Assembly (NCBI GenBank): GCA_902765735.1
Contig: CACXBB010000035.1
Coordinates: 1 to 32,620, forward strand
Length of the DNA stretch: 32,620 nt
DNA from: an uncultured Eubacteriales bacterium
GTDB lineage: Bacteria > Bacillota > Clostridia > Christensenellales > Aristaeellaceae
Direction: 5' to 3'
A program made the position numbers and the translations under genes. Of this stretch, positions 26,518 to 32,620 are shown one piece after another; within the stretch, counting starts at the first letter, position 1; each line of letters starts with the position of its first letter. The notes beneath the pieces are model-generated. The model saw nothing but the letters and a program-made list of their open reading frames with translations, did not search any database and was not told the origin of the DNA.

Positions 26518-28125
26518 TTATTCGGCCACGTAGGCGGTCTTGAGCAGCAGGTCGTTGGACGGGGTCACGAAGTAACCCTGGATGTTGTTGTGGATCAGCT
26601 TGGTGTTGGCCTTGTAGTACAGGGGCAGCACCGGGTATTCGGCGGCAGCGATGGCCTCGGCGTCGCGCATCACCTTGAAGGCCTCGGCGGCGTCGGTCAT
26701 GTTGGCGGCCTGGTCCACCAGCGCGTCGTAATCGGCGTTGGAGTACTTCACCTGGTTGTTGACGTCGCCGGTGCGGAACAGGGCCAGGAAGGTCATGGGA
26801 TGCAGGTAGTCGCCGCTCCAGCCCATGGCGCCGATGTCGAAGTTGCCGGCCAGAATGTCGTCGTAGTACACGGCCCAGTCGGCGTTTGAGATCTTGATGG
26901 AGATGTTCAGGTTGTCCTGGAGCTGGCGGGCCATGGCCTCGACCACCTTGCCCACGGTCTCATTGGAGTAGTAGCTCAGGGTGATCTCCGGGAAGCCCTC
27001 GCCGTCGGGATAGCCGGCCTCGGCCAGCGCCTCCTGGGCGGCCTCGACGTCGGCCTCCTCGGACAGGCCGTTGTCGCTGGCGGCGTCCATCAGGTCCTCG
27101 CCGTCCACCACGTAGCCGGGGCTCATGAAGGAGTAGGCGGGATCGGCTTCGGTCTGCACAACGTCCTCGATGATGGCGGTGCGGTCCACGGCCAGGCAGA
27201 ACGCCTTGCGGACCAGCACGTTGTCAAACGGGGCCTTGGCGCAGTTGAAGTCATACCACACGGTACCGTAGGAGGGGGTGACCACCACACCGGCGTCCTC
27301 GGCCTTCAGGCGGGCCATGTCGGTGGTGGGGATGGAGTCCATGCCGTCGATCTCGTTGCTCTCATAGGCCATGAGGCTGGTGCCCAGGTCGCTTATGAAG
27401 CGGAAGGTGATCTTGTCCAGCTTCACCTTGTCGGCGTCGTAGTAGTAGGGGTTCTTCTCCAGCACGAAGCTCTCGCCCATGTTGATCTCGGCCATGCGGA
27501 ACGGGCCGTTGCTCACGTAGGCGTCGGCGGTGGCGGTCCAGCGCTCGCCGTTGGCCTCGACGGTGGCCTGCTGCACGGGGCAGAAGGTCCACATCGCCAG
27601 GATGTCGATCCAGTACGGGGCCGGCGCCTTCAGCGTGAACACGAAGGTGCGGTCGTCGGGGGCCTTCACGCCGACGGTATCGAAATCGATGCTGTTGTCC
27701 TCATAGTATTCCGCGGCGCCCTCCACGTAGTCCAGCAGGAAGTCAACGTACTTGGCCTCGGTGTTGGGGTCCAGGATGCGCTTCATGGAGTACACGTAGT
27801 CTGCGGCGGTGTGGTCGCTGCCGTCGGACCACTTCAGGCCGTCGCGCAGGGTGAAGGTATAGGTCAGGCCGTCCTCGGAGATCTCCCAGCTCTCGGCCTC
27901 GCCGGGGATCAGCGCGCCGTCCTCGCTGGAATAGTCCACCAGACCCTCGAACACGTTGTTCAGGATCGGAGAGGCGAAGGAGTTGTTGGTCACGCCGGGG
28001 TCGATGCCGTCGGGCTCGTTGGCCAGCGCGTAAGTCAGCTCCTGCACGGGCGCTTCGGCGTTCGCGGTCATGAGACCGGCCACGGCCAGCAGCACGCACA
28101 GCATCAGACACAGAATCTTCTTCAT
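26518..28125 (-). CDS. oppA: Oligopeptide ABC transporter substrate-binding protein (OppA-like)
   Basis: 535 residues, family 5 binding protein. Hallmarks are ELTYALANEPDGIDPGVTNN, AESWEISEDGLTYTFTLRDG, FDNVLVRKAFCLAVDRTAII and the C-terminal AEYPVLPLYYKANTKLIHNN. It delivers peptides to the OppB/OppC permeases. The signal peptide MKKILCLMLCVLLAVAGLMT is followed by ANAEAPVQ: type I cleavage after ANA, and no lipobox Cys, again unlike most Gram-positive homologues. The ATG at 28125 has AAGGAGG 7 nt upstream. It is the last gene of the importer, 56 nt behind oppF, with a small hairpin in between. Confidence 0.92.
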   Translation of the reverse strand: MKKILCLMLCVLLAVAGLMTANAEAPVQELTYALANEPDGIDPGVTNNSFASPILNNVFEGLVDYSSEDGALIPGEAESWEISEDGLTYTFTLRDGLKWSDGSDHTAADYVYSMKRILDPNTEAKYVDFLLDYVEGAAEYYEDNSIDFDTVGVKAPDDRTFVFTLKAPAPYWIDILAMWTFCPVQQATVEANGERWTATADAYVSNGPFRMAEINMGESFVLEKNPYYYDADKVKLDKITFRFISDLGTSLMAYESNEIDGMDSIPTTDMARLKAEDAGVVVTPSYGTVWYDFNCAKAPFDNVLVRKAFCLAVDRTAIIEDVVQTEADPAYSFMSPGYVVDGEDLMDAASDNGLSEEADVEAAQEALAEAGYPDGEGFPEITLSYYSNETVGKVVEAMARQLQDNLNISIKISNADWAVYYDDILAGNFDIGAMGWSGDYLHPMTFLALFRTGDVNNQVKYSNADYDALVDQAANMTDAAEAFKVMRDAEAIAAAEYPVLPLYYKANTKLIHNNIQGYFVTPSNDLLLKTAYVAE

Positions 28126-28155
28126 GGTGTTTCCTCCTTGATAAAATGATCTATG

Positions 28156-28175
28156 AAAAACGGCAGGGCCGTCTT
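28156..28175 (-). terminator. Small attenuator-like hairpin between oppF and oppA
   Basis: On the minus strand ACGGC-CCT-GCCGT (28172-28160) is followed by TTTT. The stem is short and partly shares its bases with the T-run, so it would be at most a weak terminator or a processing site. Confidence 0.35.
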
Positions 28176-28181
28176 CATCGG

Positions 28182-29153
28182 TTATCCGTTGACCTGATGG
28201 CAGGCCACAAAGTGTCCCGGGGACGCCTCCCGAAGCGCCGGAGCCGCTTCCGAACACATCGGCGTCGCATAGGGGCAGCGGGTGTGGAACCGGCAGCCGG
28301 AGGGCGGCGCGATGGGGCTGGGCAGGTCGCCCTCGAGGCCCACGGTGTCCTTGAGCCGCGCGGCCACCGGGTCCGGGATCGGCACCGAGGACAACAGACC
28401 CCGGGTGTAGGGGTGGGCGGGGCGGGCGTAGATCTCGTCGGCCCGGCAAAGCTCCACCAGCTGGCCTAAGTACATCACGCCCACGTCGTCGGAGACGTAG
28501 CGCACCATGGACAGGTCGTGGGCGATGAACAGGTACGTGAGCCCCTGCGCCTCCTGGAAGGAGCGCAGCAGGTTGACCACCTGAGCCTGTATGGACACGT
28601 CCAGCGCGGAGATGGGCTCGTCGCAGATCACCAGCTCCGGTTGGAGGATCAGCGCACGGGCGATGCCCACGCGCTGGCGCTGGCCGCCGGAGAACTCGTG
28701 GGCGTAGCGCCCGGCGTGGTCCTGATTGAGCCCCACGCGGTTCAGCATCTGTATGACCATCTCCCGCTCCTCGGCGCGGCTTTTGCAGATGTGATGGGCG
28801 CGCAGCGGCTCGGCCACGATGTCCTGCACGGTCATGCGGGCGTTCAGCGAGGCGTAGGGGTCCTGGAAGATCATCTGCATCTTGCGCCGGTAGGGCAAAA
28901 GCTGCTTCTGGGACAGCGCGCTGATATCGTCTCCGTCCAGGAAGATGCTTCCCGAGGTGGGCTCGTAGATGCGTATGATGGTGCGGGCGCAGCTGGATTT
29001 GCCGCAGCCGCTCTCCCCCACCAGGCCCAGCGTGGCGCCGCGGCGGATGGTGAAGCTCACGTCGTCCACGGCGTGGACCACTTTGCCGCCGCCCGCGGGG
29101 AAGTGCTTGGTCAGGTGATCGACCCGCAACAGCGGCGCGTTGTTCTGCGTCAT
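28182..29153 (-). CDS. oppF: Oligopeptide ABC transporter ATP-binding protein (OppF/DppF type)
   Basis: 323 residues. Second cytoplasmic ATPase of the peptide importer. Walker A is [16 protein letters not shown] (about 46-61), the signature [17 protein letters not shown], Walker [17 protein letters not shown], and H-loop [14 protein letters not shown]. The C-terminal oligopeptide-transporter extension has [14 protein letters not shown] and then Cys in [10 protein letters not shown], the cysteine pattern thought to carry an Fe-S cluster in this family. The ATG overlaps the oppD stop (ATGA), with GGAGG 4-5 nt upstream. Longer frames upstream lie in oppD shadow. Confidence 0.94.
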   Translation of the reverse strand: MTQNNAPLLRVDHLTKHFPAGGGKVVHAVDDVSFTIRRGATLGLVGESGCGKSSCARTIIRIYEPTSGSIFLDGDDISALSQKQLLPYRRKMQMIFQDPYASLNARMTVQDIVAEPLRAHHICKSRAEEREMVIQMLNRVGLNQDHAGRYAHEFSGGQRQRVGIARALILQPELVICDEPISALDVSIQAQVVNLLRSFQEAQGLTYLFIAHDLSMVRYVSDDVGVMYLGQLVELCRADEIYARPAHPYTRGLLSSVPIPDPVAARLKDTVGLEGDLPSPIAPPSGCRFHTRCPYATPMCSEAAPALREASPGHFVACHQVNG

Positions 29154-30172
29154 ACCGCCGCCTCCCTTCCCTGTCTGAACGGATTGCCCGCCGCCGGGGC
29201 CTCGGGGTCCAGCAGCCAGCACATGCTGCGGCGGTTTTCGCCCGTGACGGCGTAGGGCGGTATCTCCTCCATGCACACCCGCATGGCGTAGGGGCAGCGG
29301 GGCGCGAAGGGACAGCCCTTCGGCGGATGGATCATGTCCGGCGGGGAGCCGGGAATCGGTTGCAGCTTCACATGCTTGTCCTGGTTCATGTCCGGGATGG
29401 AGGCCATCAGCCCCAGCGTGTAGGGGTGCATGGGCCTTTTGAAGATATCGACGATGTCGGCCTCCTCCATCAGCAAGCCCCCGTACATCACCGCCACCCG
29501 GTCGCAGAGCTCCGCCACGACCCCCAGGTCGTGGGTGATGAACATGATGCTCATGCCCATCTCCCTCTGGAGCGCGCGCATCAGCTTGAGGATCTGGTCC
29601 TGTATCGACACGTCCAGCGCGGTGGTGGGCTCGTCGGCGATCAGCAATTCCGGCTTGCAGGCCAGCGCCATGGCGATCATCACCCGCTGCCGCATGCCGC
29701 CGGAGAACTCGTGGGGATAGGACTTGAGCCGCTTCTCCGGCTCCGGGATGCGCACCATCCGGAAGAGCTCCAGCACCTTCTGCTGCCGCTCGGCCTTGCT
29801 CATACTCCGGTTGTGCTCCCACAGCATCTCCCCCACCTGCTCGCCCATGGGGATCAGGGGGTTTAGGGAGGTCATGGGGTCCTGGAAGATCATGGCGATG
29901 CGCGCGCCGCGAATGGCCCGCATCTCCTTTCGGCTCTTGCCGGTCAGTTCCTCGCCGTCCAGCTTTATGGACCCGGCGGTGACCCGGCCCGTGGTGCCCA
30001 GCAGCTTTAATATCGACAGGCTGGTGACGCTCTTGCCGCTGCCGCTCTCCCCCACGATGCCCAGCGTCTTTCCCTTCTCCACGTTGAAGGACACGCCGCG
30101 CACCGCGTGGACCTCGCCGTTGGAGGTCATGAAGGAGGTGTGCAGATCACGGACTTGCAAAATCGGTTCCAT
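29150..30172 (-). CDS. oppD: Oligopeptide ABC transporter ATP-binding protein (OppD/DppD type)
   Basis: 340 residues. First ATPase of the peptide importer. Walker A is [16 protein letters not shown] (about 38-53), the signature [17 protein letters not shown], Walker [17 protein letters not shown] and H-loop [14 protein letters not shown]. The C-terminal extension has [14 protein letters not shown] and a last Cys in MCWLLD, as in OppF. GAGGGG stands just before the ATG at 30172, and the oppC stop is 12 nt upstream. It ends by ATGA overlap with oppF, so the two ATPases are translationally coupled. Confidence 0.94.
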   Translation of the reverse strand: MEPILQVRDLHTSFMTSNGEVHAVRGVSFNVEKGKTLGIVGESGSGKSVTSLSILKLLGTTGRVTAGSIKLDGEELTGKSRKEMRAIRGARIAMIFQDPMTSLNPLIPMGEQVGEMLWEHNRSMSKAERQQKVLELFRMVRIPEPEKRLKSYPHEFSGGMRQRVMIAMALACKPELLIADEPTTALDVSIQDQILKLMRALQREMGMSIMFITHDLGVVAELCDRVAVMYGGLLMEEADIVDIFKRPMHPYTLGLMASIPDMNQDKHVKLQPIPGSPPDMIHPPKGCPFAPRCPYAMRVCMEEIPPYAVTGENRRSMCWLLDPEAPAAGNPFRQGREAAV

Positions 30173-30184
30173 GGCGTCCCCTCC

Positions 30185-31342
30185 TCACTTCTTCAATTTG
30201 GGATCGAGCGCGTCCCGCAGTCCGTCGCCCACGAAGTTGAAGGCAAACATGATAAAGCAGATCACCAGCGCCGGCAGGAAAAGCTGATAGGGATTGGTGC
30301 GCAGGGCGTCGGTGGCGTCGTTGCACATGGTGCCCAGCGACGCCAGCGGCGGCGCGATGCCGATGCCGATGAAGCTCATGAACGCCTCCATGAAGATGGC
30401 GCTGGGGATGAGCATAGTCACGGTGACCAGTATCGGCCCCATGGCGTTGGGGATCAGGTGGCGCGTGAGTATGGTGCCGGTGGAGGAGCCGATGGTGCGC
30501 GCGGCCATCACGAACTCCTGGTTCTTGAGGCTCAACACCTGGCCGCGCACCACGCGGGCCATGTCCACCCAGTAGACGCTGGACAGGGCGATGATGATGG
30601 AGATCATGCCGTCGTCCAGGCACACCTTGATCAGTATGACGTACAGCGTCAGCGGTATGGTGGCGATGATGTCCACGATGCGCATCATCACCGCATCCAC
30701 CCGTCCCCCCAGGTAGCCGGAGATGCCGCCGTAGAATATGCCGATGATCATGTTCACCAGCGCGGCGATGAAGGCCACCAGCAGCGATATGCGGGTGCCG
30801 TACATGAGGCGGCTCAATATGTCGCGCCCCAGGTGGTCGGTGCCCAGCAGGTAGGAACGGTTCCACACGGTTTTGGCCTTTTCGATGCGGTTGCCGTTTT
30901 GATCCTGTATGGTGACGGGCTGGGCGGTGTAGTCCAGCGTGACGGTCATGTCGTCCTTGTAGGGAAACACCGTGACCTTGTTCTTTGAGTCGTCCTTGCC
31001 CTTCTTGAGCTGGCGGACCAGGCGGCCGGAGGCGTCCACCTCTATAAGCTTCAGCGCCTTTGTGATGTAGATGTACTGGCCGTCCGGCGCCGGATACACG
31101 CTCATCAGGGCGGGGATGTTGGCCAGCTTGGTGTTCTGGTCGTCATAGCCGTAGGGCGTCAGGTACGGCCCCACGACCGCGAAGAGTATCAAAAGCGCGA
31201 TGATGATCAGACCCACCAGCGCCGTAGGCTTGTGACGGAAGCGGAACCACACGTCGCTGGCGAAGGACCGGGGCTTCGAGTACAGCCGGTCCGCCTCGTC
31301 AAAGGACCCGGCCACGCGCTCCCATCTGCTCGCGTTCTGCAT
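30185..31342 (-). CDS. oppC: Oligopeptide ABC transporter permease (OppC type) with extracytoplasmic insertion
   Basis: 385 residues, against about 300 for common OppC proteins. The N-terminal cytoplasmic stretch and first helix ALVGLIIIALLILFAVVGPY (about 38-57) are followed by about 100 residues outside the membrane, containing PAPDGQYIYITKALKLIEVD and TVTLDYTAQPVTIQDQNGNR. The normal family sequence resumes at LLGTDHLGRDILSRLMYGTR, and the EAA-type loop is FVMAARTIGSSTGTILTRHL. Five further helices follow. The inserted part looks like a small beta-rich domain that could contact the binding protein. The ATG at 31342 has GGAGGG 8 nt upstream. Confidence 0.92.
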   Translation of the reverse strand: MQNASRWERVAGSFDEADRLYSKPRSFASDVWFRFRHKPTALVGLIIIALLILFAVVGPYLTPYGYDDQNTKLANIPALMSVYPAPDGQYIYITKALKLIEVDASGRLVRQLKKGKDDSKNKVTVFPYKDDMTVTLDYTAQPVTIQDQNGNRIEKAKTVWNRSYLLGTDHLGRDILSRLMYGTRISLLVAFIAALVNMIIGIFYGGISGYLGGRVDAVMMRIVDIIATIPLTLYVILIKVCLDDGMISIIIALSSVYWVDMARVVRGQVLSLKNQEFVMAARTIGSSTGTILTRHLIPNAMGPILVTVTMLIPSAIFMEAFMSFIGIGIAPPLASLGTMCNDATDALRTNPYQLFLPALVICFIMFAFNFVGDGLRDALDPKLKK

Positions 31343-31372
31343 GCGGCGTTCCCTCCTTTCCGGTAAGATGGA

Positions 31373-32290
31373 TCAATCGAATTTGATGCGCGGATCGATC
31401 AGGCAGTAGAACAGATCCACGATGAACACCATGGCGATCAGGAAGGCGGCGTAGAACACCGTCATGCCCAGTATGGTGGTGTAGTCGCGCTGGGTGACGG
31501 AGTTGACGAAGTAGCCGCCCATGCCCGGTATGGCGAATATCTTTTCGATCACGAAGGAGCCGGTGAGCAGGTTGGCCACGGTGGGGCCGAGCACCGTCAC
31601 CACGGGGATCATGGCGTTTCTCAAGGCGTGCTTCACCACCACTCGGGTCTCGCTGATGCCCTTGGCCCGGGCGGTGCGGATGTAGTCCTGCCCCATCACG
31701 TCCAGAAGCGACGAGCGCATCAGCCGCGCCAGGAAGCTCACGGAGTAGCCGCCCATGGCGATCATCGGCAGGATGTAGCCCTTCCAGCTGTCCACGCCGT
31801 ACATGGGGGTCCAGCCCAGCTTGAAGGAGAAGATGTATATGAGCGCCGTGGCGATCACGAAGGACGGTATGGTCACGCCGATGGTGGCCAGAGCCATCAC
31901 CAGCATGTCCTGCCACTTGCCGTTCTTGAGCGCTGAGACGATGCCCATCGGGATCGAGGCGAGCAGCACGAACACCAGCGTCACCGCGCCCAGACGGGCC
32001 GAATACGGCAGGCCGTTGTTGATGAAGTCGTTGACCGTCTTGCCCTGATATTTGAAGGACGGGCCCAGGTCCAGCCGGATCAGGCCGCCGAGGTAGTCCA
32101 CAAACTGCTTCCACAGCGGGTCGTTGAGCTTGTACTTTTCGTTCAGGGCGTCCATGACCGCCTTCGACACCTGCTTGTCGCTGGTGAACGGGCCGCCCGG
32201 CACGGCGTGCATGAGCACAAACGTCAAAAGCGCGATCAAAAACAGCGTGATGATCATCATCGCCACACGCTTTATCAGATATTTCGCCAT
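31373..32290 (-). CDS. oppB: Oligopeptide ABC transporter permease (OppB/DppB type)
   Basis: 305 residues, standard length. The N-terminus MAKYLIKRVAMMIITLFLIA and the loop LMHAVPGGPF are typical of OppB. Six helices are seen. The cytoplasmic coupling loop includes YIRTARAKGISETRVVVKHA (EAA-type motif, about 197-216), and the C-terminal GSFVIEKIFAIPGMGGYFVN is strongly conserved. It forms the peptide channel with OppC. The ATG at 32290 is chosen because GGAGG lies upstream and the KYLIKR start is the family norm; the in-frame start at 32317 has no ribosome site. It is the first gene of the opp operon. Confidence 0.94.
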   Translation of the reverse strand: MAKYLIKRVAMMIITLFLIALLTFVLMHAVPGGPFTSDKQVSKAVMDALNEKYKLNDPLWKQFVDYLGGLIRLDLGPSFKYQGKTVNDFINNGLPYSARLGAVTLVFVLLASIPMGIVSALKNGKWQDMLVMALATIGVTIPSFVIATALIYIFSFKLGWTPMYGVDSWKGYILPMIAMGGYSVSFLARLMRSSLLDVMGQDYIRTARAKGISETRVVVKHALRNAMIPVVTVLGPTVANLLTGSFVIEKIFAIPGMGGYFVNSVTQRDYTTILGMTVFYAAFLIAMVFIVDLFYCLIDPRIKFD

Positions 32291-32322
32291 ATCGGCTTCA
32301 CCTCCGAAAACACACATATATA

Positions 32323-32374
32323 ATCATACACTTTTAACGCACAAAATTCAATCTCAATAATGTATTTTTGTCAA
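32323..32374 (-). promoter_or_regulatory. Overlapping promoters of the opp operon
   Basis: On the minus strand TTGACA (32369-32374), 17 bp and TTGAAT (32346-32351) can form one promoter. The same TTGAAT, 17 bp and TATGAT (32323-32328) can form a second. The second leaves a leader of about 25 nt before the ATG. The region is A+T-rich. Confidence 0.6.
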
Positions 32375-32424
32375 AAAAGATCGGCAGTTCGTGTTAATTT
32401 ATGGCTCTTCACTCTTTTCTGGGG

Positions 32425-32620
32425 AATAGGCACCTTATCCGACCTCGCTTCGCTCGGCCACCTTCCCCTCAAGGGGAAGGCATGACCTCTCAGTCACCGA
32501 CTTCGTCGGCAACAGCTCCCCTGGACAGCAGTCGCGCCACTGCCTACGGCAGGCGCGACCAGCCCGCGCGGTGCCGCGTCGGTAAATCTTCGATTTCCGA
32601 CGTCGGCAGTTCGCCCTTTG
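32425..32620. repeat. Dispersed repeat cluster at the window end
   Basis: It contains GCCACCTTCCCCT-AAGGGGAAGGC, ACCTCTCAGTCACCGACTTC, and CAGCTCCCCTGGA, modules shared with 14611-14850, plus further hairpins such as GCCTACGGCAGGC. No gene is visible in the 330 bases beyond oppB apart from its promoter and this repeat, which runs off the window. Confidence 0.55.

Overview
The window is G+C-rich bacterial DNA with dense short-spaced operons, Shine-Dalgarno sites of the AGGAGG type, Gram-positive style solute-binding proteins and msm/opp type ABC systems. It looks like a chromosomal segment of a gut-associated, high-G+C member of the Clostridia (Bacillota). The organism assignment is inferred from gene content and from dispersed palindromic repeats of a kind I associate with such genomes; no rRNA or other phylogenetic marker is present.

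Layout. (1) 2-163: the 3' end of a malic enzyme gene. (2) 342-11296, all minus strand: a probable alpha-galactoside (raffinose/melibiose) uptake and degradation operon. Read in the direction of transcription it holds a sugar-binding protein, two permeases (MsmF/MsmG type), an AraC-family regulator, a GH36 alpha-galactosidase, a membrane-anchored protein of unknown function, a YesL-like membrane protein, an MsmK-type ATPase and a GH4 alpha-galactosidase. Its promoter carries two 11-bp direct repeats exactly 21 bp apart, the second on the -35 position, as expected for an AraC-type activator. Two palindromic repeat elements and a terminator-like hairpin lie between genes of the operon. (3) 11473-14560: a PAS-CPBP membrane protein with an altered protease active site, and an old-yellow-enzyme/FadH-type flavin oxidoreductase. 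(4) 14600-14900: a dispersed repeat cluster, then an MFS transporter. (5) 16225-18013: a decayed locus in which a truncated GNAT acetyltransferase abuts a CASTOR/POLLUX-type ion channel that has lost its pore region and carries a -1 shift at a TTTAAAC heptamer. (6) 18351-25497: a signalling/transport unit with an orphan peptide-binding lipoprotein, a dCache-HAMP-GGDEF-EAL-PAS protein interrupted by a small deletion in the GGDEF core, a MATE exporter and a small membrane protein. (7) 25507-26356: a small zinc-ribbon protein and a cyclophilin. (8) 26518-32290: a complete oppB-C-D-F-A type oligopeptide importer, followed upstream by another dispersed repeat cluster.

The window is mostly an uptake and sensing region: one sugar importer with its hydrolases, one peptide importer, and one peptide-binding lipoprotein apparently tied to cyclic-di-GMP turnover instead of import. 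The least expected items are a family of palindromic elements ending in GGCTGTCTCAAAACG (three copies), the PAS-CPBP fusion, the YesL plus anchored-protein pair, and the lipoprotein/c-di-GMP unit.
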